NCBI GenBank assembly: GCA_965262745.1
Contig: OZ253558.1
Span: forward strand, 2,728,001-2,792,000
DNA from: JAJECS01 sp965262745
GTDB lineage: Bacteria; Chloroflexota; UBA11872
Length of the DNA stretch: 64,000 nt
Reading direction: 5' to 3'
Shown here: positions 16,758-25,302 of the stretch, piece by piece
Layout: every line of letters starts with the position of its first letter
How positions within the stretch are numbered: position 1 is the first letter of the stretch
The notes under the pieces: model-generated
The model's input: only the letters and a program-made list of their open reading frames with translations
The model's database searches: none
Told to the model about the DNA's origin: nothing
Made by a program: the position numbers and the translations under genes

Positions 16758-19037
16758 ATGGATAGGGCCGATATTGACCAGTTCCTGTCAAGGTTGAAGA
16801 GGTTCGACGCGCTACGGGATAGTGACAGGATAACTCGAAAGAAAGTAAATCGCATTCAGCCTGATTATGCGAGGGATTGGCCGTCCCGACTCGATCCTGA
16901 CGTCCGTGACGCATTCATTCAGGCAGGGATACCAAAGCCATACCAGCATCAGGCCGATGCCATCGCCAAGTCCCTGAGCGGAGCTGACGTGGTGATGGAA
17001 TCGCCGACTGCCAGTGGAAAGACGCTGGCATTCGTTGCCCCAATGCTCCATGCTCTGAAGCAGAATCCGGGATCCCACGCAATGATGATATATCCGATGA
17101 AGGCGTTGGCTTTCGACCAGCGAGAGCAGATCAGGGACATTTGCCAACCACTCGCCATCGACTCCTGGCCTTACGACGGAGATACTGGAGCAGAAATCAG
17201 GGGAGTACTTCGGCAAAGTCCACCCCATATCCTGCTCACCAATCCTGAATACTTGAACATGTCATTTCTCGGTAGCCGGGAATCGTGGAACAAGCATCCT
17301 GGAGGCGCTAACTTCCTTCGCACTCTACGATATATTATCATAGACGAGATGCACGAGTACCGTGGGTTCTTCGGCAGCAATATGGCCCTACTGTTGAGGC
17401 GATTTTTTCTGCACCTAAACCGTATTGGAGCGACTCCCCAAGTATTTCTATCAACCGCCACCTGTGCAAATCCACAGGAACACGCCGATTCCCTTACCGG
17501 ACGAGACGTGGAGGTGGTGTCGTCAAAGCATGTTCTGCGGCCCGAACGAAACTTTGTGTTTGTTGATCCTGAAATACCTGACTATAGGTATTGGGATATT
17601 CTTAGGATGCGAGTTGAACAAGCCGCATTAGCCGCTCTGGCAGAAGACCTTCAAGTATTGGTGTTTTGCCCGACCAAGCGATTTCTAGAGGCTGCCTTTA
17701 GCAACTGCAGGCGTATGGCATCGGAGCATTGCTTAGACCCCGCGCATATTTCCGCATTCCACGCTGACTTGAAGCCCGAACGGCGGCAACAAATCCAAGA
17801 ACGAATCAAAGCTGGCGAAATTCGAGTGGTGTTCACTACTAACGCTCTGGAGATAGGACTGGATGTTGGTGGGCTGGACGGCGTGATATTGGCTGGATTC
17901 CCGCCCAGCATAATGTCCGCTTGGCAGCAGATTGGCCGGGCTGGACGAAGTTGGGATAAGGACGCGTTCGTACTCTACTATGCGATGAATGACCCTATTG
18001 ATCGTTTTTTCGTAGGGAATCTGGATGCTTTTTTGGAAAAGCCTTTCGACGAATTGGTGGTTGACCCCGCCAACGAAGAGCTTATCGCGAGACATCTTCC
18101 ATCGCTATTGGAAGAAACGGGTGGACAAGTAGCGCCCTCTGAGCGAAGTATATTGGGTCCTCCATTTTTTGACGCGGCAAGGCAGAACCTCGGGGTCCTG
18201 CCCTCGGGTTTCAAGCCACAGCCTCAACTGAACCTTCGGGGAGGCATAGGTCAGTCGTTTGCAGTGAAAAGAGGTAATGAGGAGCTGGGCCAGGTCTCCG
18301 CTGTGCGGCGATTCCGCGAAGCTTATATTGGCGCTATTTTTCCTTTCTTTGGCCAACGTTTTCGTGTAAGGGCACATGAAGAACAGGCTATTGTTCTTGA
18401 AGATACTGAGCAGCATCTTAGAACTGATCCAGGATTCTATACGGTTATTTCGAGGTCAGAATTCTTCGATGGATTCAGTTACAAAGATATTAGTGTGTAT
18501 TATGGCTCGCTCAATATTGTGATTAACTTCACGGGATTTAAGCTTATTGATGAACGTGCTGATGCACTCATTAGGACTGGCGGCGATGAGGACGCGCTTT
18601 TTCTAAATAATCTTCACTCGTTTTGGATTGATGTTCCTCAACACTTAGACGCCGTTGATGGGATTGCCGCTGTGGAGCACATGATTCGTGTGGGGGCGAT
18701 GTTCGTGATCCCGTCGGACCGGTTCGATACCAGCACCTATTCCCGTACCGGGAGTGAGCAGGCCGCATATTGTTACGAGAACTACCCGGGTGGAATCGGT
18801 GTTGCTAAAAAGCTATTCACCGTGTGGCACATTGCGTTGGAAAAGGGGGTCGAGATCGCTCTTAACTGTAAGTGTTTGTCGGGTTGCCAAAACTGTATTG
18901 AGCCCGCAAAGTCGTGGGACATAAGCAATGCGAATATTGATAAGGTAAAGGGGATCGCATTAGCGCGTCAACTCCTGGTAGCTGCAAGCAGTGGCCCAGA
19001 CCGAAGGTTCCAAGGTGGCCTCATGATTCCAATCTAG
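16758..19037 (+). CDS. DEAD/DEAH-box helicase with DUF1998 domain (MrfA/YprA-like)
   Basis: 759 residues. Superfamily 2 helicase motifs: Walker A SPTASGKT (82-89), Walker B variant DEMH (196-199), SATCANP, and motif VI QQIGRAGR. The C-terminus has the DUF1998/MZB cysteine cluster CKCLSGCQNC. MrfA-type helicases act in DNA repair; DUF1998 helicases also occur in the phage-defence systems DISARM (DrmA) and Druantia (DruE). The gene and ~180 bp after it are visibly AT-richer, with different codon choice from all neighbours, so it was probably acquired horizontally. It begins 30 bp after the SHMT-GcvT stop and has no partner gene. Confidence 0.87.
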   Translation: MDRADIDQFLSRLKRFDALRDSDRITRKKVNRIQPDYARDWPSRLDPDVRDAFIQAGIPKPYQHQADAIAKSLSGADVVMESPTASGKTLAFVAPMLHALKQNPGSHAMMIYPMKALAFDQREQIRDICQPLAIDSWPYDGDTGAEIRGVLRQSPPHILLTNPEYLNMSFLGSRESWNKHPGGANFLRTLRYIIIDEMHEYRGFFGSNMALLLRRFFLHLNRIGATPQVFLSTATCANPQEHADSLTGRDVEVVSSKHVLRPERNFVFVDPEIPDYRYWDILRMRVEQAALAALAEDLQVLVFCPTKRFLEAAFSNCRRMASEHCLDPAHISAFHADLKPERRQQIQERIKAGEIRVVFTTNALEIGLDVGGLDGVILAGFPPSIMSAWQQIGRAGRSWDKDAFVLYYAMNDPIDRFFVGNLDAFLEKPFDELVVDPANEELIARHLPSLLEETGGQVAPSERSILGPPFFDAARQNLGVLPSGFKPQPQLNLRGGIGQSFAVKRGNEELGQVSAVRRFREAYIGAIFPFFGQRFRVRAHEEQAIVLEDTEQHLRTDPGFYTVISRSEFFDGFSYKDISVYYGSLNIVINFTGFKLIDERADALIRTGGDEDALFLNNLHSFWIDVPQHLDAVDGIAAVEHMIRVGAMFVIPSDRFDTSTYSRTGSEQAAYCYENYPGGIGVAKKLFTVWHIALEKGVEIALNCKCLSGCQNCIEPAKSWDISNANIDKVKGIALARQLLVAASSGPDRRFQGGLMIPI

Positions 19038-19221
19038 AGAATAGTTCTGTATCTAGTCGGTGGTCCGATCTTGTGAAAGTTATTAGCGGCTGCGTGAGTT
19101 CGAAAGTGACCTAGATGTCGGACACGTCGTCTTCGATGCTTTAAGGGACCTTTGAACAAATTAATATTGAGTGCTCATGTGCGTGCAGCATGGGCGACCG
19201 CTAGGCTTATGGAAAGCTTGC

Positions 19222-20121
19222 CTACGTCAGGAGCGCGTACACGGCGGGCAGTCCCGTGAGCGTGCGGCGCCACGTGTGTCCGCTGTCGGCTGAGCAATAG
19301 AGCGCGCCGTCGGGTCCCGCCAGGGCCGCGTTCGGCCCATCGGCTACGAGTCCGTGGGTGTCGATGTTGCCGTCGAAGCGGTCGGGCAGCCCGTCCCGGC
19401 AGTGTGCGAACGGCTCGTCGCCGTGCAGTGAGCGCCGATATAGGGCCGCGTCCTGCCCGCCGGGTCCACGCGCAACCGAGAGCAGGATTGTTGACCCGCT
19501 GAGGGCGACGGCTCGGGCGTATGTCGCGTGGAGGCCTCGGGCGTCCATGTCCCAAGAATCGCCGCGGTCACGCGAGATGGCCAGGCCGCGGGAGGTGGCG
19601 GCCAACAGCAGCCCGTCATGGCCTGCGGGCGCGATGACCTGGTGCGCGTCGGCACGGATGTCTAATGCCGTCGCCTGCCATGTCTCGGCGTCGTCGTCGG
19701 ACCGCAGCACCCCGCCCACGTGCACGTTCGCGTAGAGCACTCCCTCGTCATCAATTGCCATCGACCGCGTCGCCGGCGGTCCGCCCCAGGGCGTGAACCA
19801 CTGCTCACGACCTTCAGCTTGATCGAAGCCCGCAACCGACCGGAGCGCCGGGCCGTCGAGACCTCGGAGATATGCGCCATCGGTTCCCAGAAGAACGCTC
19901 GTGGTCGTTGGCACGGCGCACGTGAGCGCCGGATCGCCAGGAGCCGCGGCCGCGGCCATCGTCAGCCGGCAGTGCTCAAGCCGCCAGACCTCGTGTCCGT
20001 CGACGACGATCCACGCATCGTCCGGGCGCCCGGCCAGCGCGCGGACTGACCGTCCGTCAAGACCGAGCAGCGCCCCGTCGGACGTTCGCAGACCGTCGCG
20101 TGTGCCAATGAGGAGTCGCAC
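19222..20121 (-). CDS. Asp-box (BNR) beta-propeller-like protein
   Basis: About 299 residues with repeated Asp-box motifs: RSDDDAETW, SRDRGDSW and SADSGHTW, each after a beta strand, as in sialidase-like or photosystem-stability-factor-like propellers. No signal peptide is seen, so its location is unclear. GTG 20121 is chosen because GGAG lies 8 bp before it; the longer TTG start at 20154 lacks a ribosome site. No catalytic residues of sialidases are recognisable, so a binding or structural role is more likely than hydrolysis. Confidence 0.75.
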   Translation of the reverse strand: MRLLIGTRDGLRTSDGALLGLDGRSVRALAGRPDDAWIVVDGHEVWRLEHCRLTMAAAAAPGDPALTCAVPTTTSVLLGTDGAYLRGLDGPALRSVAGFDQAEGREQWFTPWGGPPATRSMAIDDEGVLYANVHVGGVLRSDDDAETWQATALDIRADAHQVIAPAGHDGLLLAATSRGLAISRDRGDSWDMDARGLHATYARAVALSGSTILLSVARGPGGQDAALYRRSLHGDEPFAHCRDGLPDRFDGNIDTHGLVADGPNAALAGPDGALYCSADSGHTWRRTLTGLPAVYALLT

Positions 20122-20360
20122 AGCTGGTATCTCCGAAGTGGGGGTTGAAAGCAACCTATCAGCATCCGCATCGGCATGCGCGCAACGCTTGCATCGGATG
20201 GAGAGGGCGATTTCTCGGGTCGCCCGTGTATGCGAAGAAAAAAACTGTTTGGGCGCAGCCGGCTGGGCGTGAGCCCTACGGACCTACGGTACCCGAGCAG
20301 TCCTGCCAGCCGTCACGATCGTCGGCCGCAAGACGGCCATTGTCAAGCGGCTGCGGACCG

Positions 20361-20472
20361 GGGTAGTGGGTCACTTTAATATTGAGGCGCGGCATGGGTC
20401 CCATCACCAGCGGACGTCGTCGCAGCTCCCTCGGATCGCTCGTCGGTGGGCCGCAGATGGATTCCCGCGTTC
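20361..20472. repeat. left part of interrupted repeat element
   Basis: Begins with GGGTAGTGGGTCACT (20361-20375), the exact inverted complement of 21688-21702. It ends with TGGATTCCCGCGTTC, half of the palindromic repeat seen whole at 3877-3896. CGGACCGGG at 20354-20362 is repeated directly at 21702-21710, fitting a target-site duplication. With 21665-21702 it would make a ~150 bp non-autonomous element split by the IS. No gene is recognised between 20122 and 20546. Confidence 0.6.
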
Positions 20473-21664
20473 GGAGACCTTTGCGTAATTCCAGGGCCGG
20501 GGCGGAAAATCGGGCGTTGCCGTCCTGACGATTGGGGAGTGGTCGAATGCACCGCGATATGGGCCAGCCGTCGCTGGCGGAAGTGTTGGTGTCGGAGACC
20601 CTCGGCCAGAACCAGCGGCTGGAGCGAATCGCCGCCGCGGTGGACTGGGACCGGCTCGGTCAAGTGGTGGCCGGCGTGCACGCGGCACCGCGCGGGCGGC
20701 CCAGTTATCCGCCGCTGTTGATGGTCAAGGTGCTGCTGCTCCAGCAGTGGTACACGCTCTCGGATTCCCAGTTGGAAGAGGCGCTCGGCGACCGGCTCTC
20801 CTTCCGGCGCTTTGTGGGACTGGGGCTGCAAGACGACACGCCCGACCACTCGACCATCAGCCGCTTTCGGGCCGCCTTGGAGGTCCAAGAGCTCAGCGCG
20901 CCGTTGTTCACGGAGGTGGCGGCCCAACTGGACGCGCAGGGCTTGGTGCTGAAGCAGGGCACGCTGTTGGACGCCACGCTGGTGGCGGCCCAGGTGCGCC
21001 GCCCGCCGCTGGCGGCGGGGCGCGGCGCGCGGAGTGCCACCGACCCGGAGGCGGCCTGGACGCAGACGGGGCGGGGCGGCCGGTCGCACTTCGGCTACAA
21101 GGTGCATCTGGGGGTGGACGCCGACACGGGGGTGGTGCGGCGGGCGGCGTTGACCCCCGCCAACGTCTACGAGAGCGAGGTGGCCGACGCGTTGGTGAGC
21201 GGGGACGAGCAGGCGATCTATGGCGACCGGGCGTATGAATCCAACCGCCGGCGCCAGTGGCTGCGGGCCCAGGGGATCAACGACCGGATCATGCACCGCT
21301 CCCACAAGCATCAGCGGGCCCTCCCCTACTGGCAGCAGCGGCGCAACGCCCTCATCGCGCCCCGCCGGGCGTTGGTGGAGAAGGTCTTCGGCACGCTCAA
21401 GCGCAGCTATGGCTACCAGCGGGTCCGCTACCGCGGCCTGGGGCGCAACGCCGTGGAGCTGTGGTTCAAGCTCATGGCCTACAACCTGCGCAAAGCGGAC
21501 ACCTTGGCCTGGGGCGCCGCCTGACCCCGGGCGCGGTGCGCCTCGGGCTGGCGTGATCTCCGCCCCAGCGCGGCGGCGGAGGCGCGCTGGGGCAGCTGCG
21601 CCAGCTCCCGCGCCCCGTCGGCAGCCCTCCCCACGGGCCATCCCCCAATTATTCAAAGGTCTCC
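20473..21664 (+). mobile_element. IS5-family insertion sequence
   Basis: The element is bounded by inverted ends GGAGACCTTTG (20473-20483) and CAAAGGTCTCC (21654-21664), which resemble IS5-type termini. It contains a single transposase gene and is inserted in the loop of an ATTCCCGC-type palindromic repeat. An alternative reading takes the outer inverted repeats (20361 and 21702) as the true ends of a larger IS. The clean transposase frame suggests a recent insertion. Confidence 0.7.
20547..21524 (+). CDS. IS5-family transposase
   Basis: 325-residue DDE transposase. Catalytic segments: GTLLDATLVAAQ (first Asp), AIYGDRAYES (second Asp) and VEKVFGTLKRSYGYQRVRY (Glu within the Y-R-E region). 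The N-terminal part (LLMVKVLLLQQWYTLSDSQ, LEEALGDRLSFRRFVGL) is typical of IS5 transposases. ATG 20547 follows GGGGAG. The frame is intact and full-length, so the element may be active. It cuts the DNA strands at the IS ends and moves the element. Confidence 0.93.
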   Translation: MHRDMGQPSLAEVLVSETLGQNQRLERIAAAVDWDRLGQVVAGVHAAPRGRPSYPPLLMVKVLLLQQWYTLSDSQLEEALGDRLSFRRFVGLGLQDDTPDHSTISRFRAALEVQELSAPLFTEVAAQLDAQGLVLKQGTLLDATLVAAQVRRPPLAAGRGARSATDPEAAWTQTGRGGRSHFGYKVHLGVDADTGVVRRAALTPANVYESEVADALVSGDEQAIYGDRAYESNRRRQWLRAQGINDRIMHRSHKHQRALPYWQQRRNALIAPRRALVEKVFGTLKRSYGYQRVRYRGLGRNAVELWFKLMAYNLRKADTLAWGAA

Positions 21665-21702
21665 TTTCGCGGGAATGACGGACTCAGAGTGACCCACTAC
21701 CC
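21665..21702. repeat. right part of interrupted repeat element
   Basis: Starts with TTTCGCGGGAATGACGGA, the other half of the palindromic repeat, directly at the IS end. It finishes with AGTGACCCACTACCC, the inverted complement of 20361-20375. Confidence 0.6.
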
Positions 21703-21773
21703 GGACCGGGACCGCCACGCCCTCACCGGTGCTTCCCCGCCGCCTGGAGCTACGGCGCAGGCGGCTCTCCGCG

Positions 21774-22391
21774 TCAGCCGACGCCCGCGGCCTTGTAGCA
21801 GTACGGATGGTGCGGCGGCGGGATCAGCCCGGTGGCTTCGAGAAATCCGCGCGCCACGCCCGGACCCATGAACGCGAAGGTCTGCTTGAGGATCTTGATC
21901 TTCGCGTCGGTGTCGTCGGGCAGTTGCCTCAGAAACGTCGCCAGGTCGCCGTGCTCGGCCTGGAGCTCGAGCACCGTGCGCGCGTTGGTAATGGCCGCGT
22001 CGATCTTCTTCGCGCTGCGGACCACATTCGGATCGTCCATCAGACGCGTCACTTCGGCGGGCCCGTAGCCGGCGACGGCGTCGATGTCGAACGCGTCGTA
22101 CGCCCGACGCAGACCGTTGCGCTTGTTCCAGATGACCGTCCAGCTCAGTCCCGCGTGAAAAATCTCGAGCATCATGCGCTCGAAGTACTCGCGGTCGTCA
22201 GCCGGCGGCTCGCCCCAGACGTCATCGTGGTAGAGCGTCAAGTCGGGGTTGCGCTGGGCCCACTCGCAGCGCAGCGTCTCCCCCGCCGCTCGACGCAATC
22301 CCGCGTCGGCCATGTCCTCGGGCATGACGGGCTTGCGCAGCTTCACGCGGCGCGGCGGCACTACCTGGTCCAGCTGGCGTCGCGATGCCAT
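21774..22391 (-). CDS. tag: DNA-3-methyladenine glycosylase I
   Basis: Removes 3-methyladenine from alkylated DNA in base-excision repair. In 205 residues the Tag hallmarks appear in order: LRCEWAQRNPDLTLYHDDVWGEP (zinc Cys and substrate-pocket residues), EIFHAGLSWTVIWNKR, VRSAKKIDAAITNA and the C-terminal HHPYC with the remaining zinc ligands. Length and motif spacing are normal. It stands alone, 66 bp downstream of tyrS on the same strand. The start ATG 22391 gives about 20 extra N-terminal residues compared with short Tag proteins. Confidence 0.92.
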   Translation of the reverse strand: MASRRQLDQVVPPRRVKLRKPVMPEDMADAGLRRAAGETLRCEWAQRNPDLTLYHDDVWGEPPADDREYFERMMLEIFHAGLSWTVIWNKRNGLRRAYDAFDIDAVAGYGPAEVTRLMDDPNVVRSAKKIDAAITNARTVLELQAEHGDLATFLRQLPDDTDAKIKILKQTFAFMGPGVARGFLEATGLIPPPHHPYCYKAAGVG

Positions 22392-22456
22392 ACAGCCTCC
22401 TGAGCGAGCACATTTGCAAACTCCGAGGGTAACGGCCCCGGAAGCTCACCGGCCAC

Positions 22457-23695
22457 CTACGTCGCTGCGCGGACGCGGTGGTACCGCTTGCGTCCGGCAC
22501 GCAGGAGCAGCCCGTCGTCTGGAACCTGGGAACGGTCCACGACGGCTTCGGGGTCCGCGGCGCGCGTGTCGCCGACGTAGGCGCCGCCCTGAGCGACCAG
22601 CCGGCGCGCGGCGCCCCGCGACGGCGCGAGACCAGTGCGCACCAGCAGCTCGACCAGCGGGATCCCGGCCTCGAGCTCGGCCGCGGCCACCATGGTCGCC
22701 GGCACGGCCTCGGAGTCGCCCTCCGCGGCCGCGAATAGCGCCCGGGCCGTTTCGCGCGCGGTATCGGCCGCCTCGCGGCCGTGCACGGTTGCCGTCACGT
22801 TGTGCGCCAGGGCCTGTTTGGCCTGCCGGATATCCGGTCCACGCAGGTCGCTCAGCTCCGCCACCTCCGGCGTCGGCAACGTGGTGAGCATGCCGAGCGC
22901 CTGCGGGACCAGCGCGTCCGCCAGGTTGATCCAGGATTGGTAGAAATCGAAGGGTGGCGTGCGGCCGGCGTCCAGCCACACGGCGCCGGCCGCAGTCTTG
23001 CCCATCTTGGCGCCGTCGGCCGTCGTCAGCAGCGGGGCAACCAGCCCGAAGGCCTGTGTGCGCTCTACGCGGCGAATGAGGTCGACGCCGGCCAGGATGT
23101 TGGCCCACTGGTCGCTGCCCGCGATCTGCAGCGTGCAGCCGTATTCCCGCTTGAGGTGCAGGAAGTCATACGCCTGCAGCAGGCGGTAGTTGATCTCAAT
23201 GAAATTCAAATTCTCGCCGTCGTCCAGCCGCCTGCGGTAGGTGTCGGTCGCGAGGATCTCGTTCATGCTGAAGTGGCGGCCGATGTCGCGCAGAAATCCC
23301 AGGTAGCCCAGTTCCCTCAGCCAGTCGGCGTTGTTGAGGACCATGCCGCCGCCGGGTCCGAGGTCGACGAACCGCTCCAATTGGGTGCGAATCGCGGCGA
23401 CGTTTGTGGTCACCTCCTGCTCCGTGAGCAATGTGCGCGTGTCCAGCCGGTCCGACGGATCGCCGATCAGCCCCGTGCCGCCGCCCGCGATGAGGATCGG
23501 CCGGTGGCCCGCCTGTTGCAGGTGGCGAGCCATCATCAATGTCACCAGGTGGCCGGCGGTGAGGCTCGCCGCACTTGGGTCGAACCCCACGTAGAAGGTA
23601 AGGGGCCGTTCCAGGGCGCGACGCAATGCGCCGGCGTCGCTGACGGCCGAGATCAGACCGCGTTCGTCGAGGATGTCAAAGGCGTTGGCAGGCAT
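22457..23695 (-). CDS. tyrS: tyrosyl-tRNA synthetase
   Basis: Charges tRNA-Tyr with tyrosine. 412 residues, the normal bacterial length. Class I signatures: the HIGH-type motif as SLTAGHLVTL and the KMSKS loop as AKMGKTAAG. The tyrosine-pocket segments YVGFDPSAASL and LLQAYDFLHL are present, and the C-terminal S4 RNA-binding domain (about residues 345-410) starts VELLVRTGLAPSRGAARRL. The leader upstream has a T-box-like structure, suggesting control by uncharged tRNA-Tyr. Confidence 0.95.
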   Translation of the reverse strand: MPANAFDILDERGLISAVSDAGALRRALERPLTFYVGFDPSAASLTAGHLVTLMMARHLQQAGHRPILIAGGGTGLIGDPSDRLDTRTLLTEQEVTTNVAAIRTQLERFVDLGPGGGMVLNNADWLRELGYLGFLRDIGRHFSMNEILATDTYRRRLDDGENLNFIEINYRLLQAYDFLHLKREYGCTLQIAGSDQWANILAGVDLIRRVERTQAFGLVAPLLTTADGAKMGKTAAGAVWLDAGRTPPFDFYQSWINLADALVPQALGMLTTLPTPEVAELSDLRGPDIRQAKQALAHNVTATVHGREAADTARETARALFAAAEGDSEAVPATMVAAAELEAGIPLVELLVRTGLAPSRGAARRLVAQGGAYVGDTRAADPEAVVDRSQVPDDGLLLRAGRKRYHRVRAAT

Positions 23696-23709
23696 GGTGA
23701 GGCTCGCGA

Positions 23710-23815
23710 TGGAAGGCGCCTCAAGCGGGCGCCGGGATGCACCGAATGGCGTGTGCCACCGGAGTGGTCACGCAAAGCCGGCGGTGTAGTCGCTAGACGA
23801 CGACCGCCGGCCGCC
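23710..23815 (-). promoter_or_regulatory. candidate T-box leader of tyrS
   Basis: On the minus strand a perfect 9-bp stem GCCGGCGGT/ACCGCCGGC (23777-23811) encloses an inner GTCG/CGAC helix, leaving an asymmetric bulge on the 3' side whose bases are UAC, a tyrosine codon. That is the layout of a very short T-box stem I. Downstream, GGTGGCACACGCC (23748-23760) resembles the conserved T-box bulge region, followed by a GGCGCC...GGCGCC hairpin before the ATG. Against it, UGGC pairs poorly with the A discriminator expected for tRNA-Tyr. Confidence 0.5.
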
Positions 23816-23892
23816 TATATGCCCGGCGCATAGCGGGCTCCTGAGCATTCCAACCAACCATGCGTGATGCTAGGCGTCGCTTGCCCGCGGCG

Positions 23893-25242
23893 TCAAAGGT
23901 GCTGCGCGCACTGCTCCCCCCACACGTCCTCAACGAGCGCGCGCACGGTTTCGCTGCCCGCCTGCATCGCCGCCAGGCGAGTGTTCTCCATCCGTTCGAG
24001 CGCCGATTGTGGATTCACGGCGCCATTGGCCCCCATCAGCGAGCTCCAGGCGCTCGTCTCGGCGATCACGGCGCGAATCTCCGCCTCCAGACAGGCGGTC
24101 TCTGACGGGACGTATTGCTGGTCATTCAAGTCGGCAAGGTGCTGGAGCTCGTGCGCCAGGACCGCCGCCACCGCTTCGCGGCGCTCGGCCAGCAGTTCGC
24201 GGCTGACGGCGATGCTGGACGGGGGTGTGAAGGAGGCGAAGACTTGATTCGAGAGCGACCGAAACCGGATCGGGGCCGAGATCGCGGCGGCGGCCTTGAG
24301 TCCCGGAGTGGCCGACGGCACGCTTTCGAGCAAGCGCAGCGCCTCGGCGAGCGCGTCATCGACGACGTTGTAGACCCGTTCGGTCGCGGTGGCGGGTTGG
24401 GCGTCAACAAACGCGGCTTCGTCGGTTTGCAGGTCCAACATCCGCGTGTCGTCGTGTGCGTGCGGCGTGGCGACCGGCGAGTCGGCGAGGAGCAAGTCCT
24501 TGTAGTGGTCGCCGCTATTGACCAACACCACCGTGCCCGCGGGCGGCCCTCCCTCGACCTGTTCCACCCAGTGCTGCAGCGCCGTTCGCTGGAAGCGCTG
24601 CACCACAAACGGCCCAAAAGCCTCTGGCTGCGACATGGGCAAGCCGTGAAGCTCGATGCTGGCAGGCACGCTGTCGGGCTCGATGGGATTGGCTAGAAAG
24701 GCCTGCGTAATCGCCGAATCGGTCATCCAACCCATCCGTGCGGCCTGCGCCGCGGCAAACGTCTTCGACTCGTCGAGTTCGCTGCGCGGAACTGAGCGCG
24801 CATAGAGCGCGTCGTCATGTCCGGCCTCGCGCAAGAGCTCGTAAATGTTCGCCAGCTGGACCTTGTCCTCGGTCGGCGACCATTGCATGAGGGCACGCTG
24901 CGTGAGCTGATAGATGAACCCGCCGGGACCGATCCATGGGCGTGAGGAGGGATATCCCATCACGTCAAGCCCGCCGTAGCGCGTGAAGGCGTCGAAGAAT
25001 CGCGGCCCGTCGGCAAAATTGCGCACCCCGAAGCCCGTGCCGTCCTGGCCGAGTCCCGGGTAGAACCATCCCGACGGCACGGCAATTGCCACCGGAGGCG
25101 CGGATGCGTCGTCTTGAGCGTGCGCGGCAGTGCCCGATGCCGCCACCGCGGCGATGAGGGCGAACCCGAGCGCGGCCGCTCGTCCCCGCCGCAGCCAACT
25201 GCGCCCGGTATTCGCCGTTGTTCGTTCGGGCACGGACCGCAT
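23893..25242 (-). CDS. secreted zincin-like protein with shared N-terminal module
   Basis: 449 residues with a Sec signal peptide (LGFALIAAVAASGTAAHA). Residues ~55-250 carry the module shared with the genes at 11076 and 58223: YGGLDVMGYPSS, GFIYQLTQRALMQW, NIYELLREAGHDDAL, GLPMSQPEAFGPFVVQRFQR. The C-terminal ~180 residues contain HELQHLADL, an HExxH zinc site, with a downstream acidic helix ETACLEAEIRAV that could supply the third ligand. A metallopeptidase is likely, but the family is unrecognised. ATG 25242 is chosen so that the signal peptide is N-terminal; the open frame extends upstream. It is divergent from selD with 60 bp between the starts. Confidence 0.75.
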   Translation of the reverse strand: MRSVPERTTANTGRSWLRRGRAAALGFALIAAVAASGTAAHAQDDASAPPVAIAVPSGWFYPGLGQDGTGFGVRNFADGPRFFDAFTRYGGLDVMGYPSSRPWIGPGGFIYQLTQRALMQWSPTEDKVQLANIYELLREAGHDDALYARSVPRSELDESKTFAAAQAARMGWMTDSAITQAFLANPIEPDSVPASIELHGLPMSQPEAFGPFVVQRFQRTALQHWVEQVEGGPPAGTVVLVNSGDHYKDLLLADSPVATPHAHDDTRMLDLQTDEAAFVDAQPATATERVYNVVDDALAEALRLLESVPSATPGLKAAAAISAPIRFRSLSNQVFASFTPPSSIAVSRELLAERREAVAAVLAHELQHLADLNDQQYVPSETACLEAEIRAVIAETSAWSSLMGANGAVNPQSALERMENTRLAAMQAGSETVRALVEDVWGEQCAQHL

Positions 25243-25302
25243 CCTTCGGAGTCCCACGGCGCACGGGCGGGCGGCGCCTCTCGCGTACTGTAGATTGCCA
25301 GA

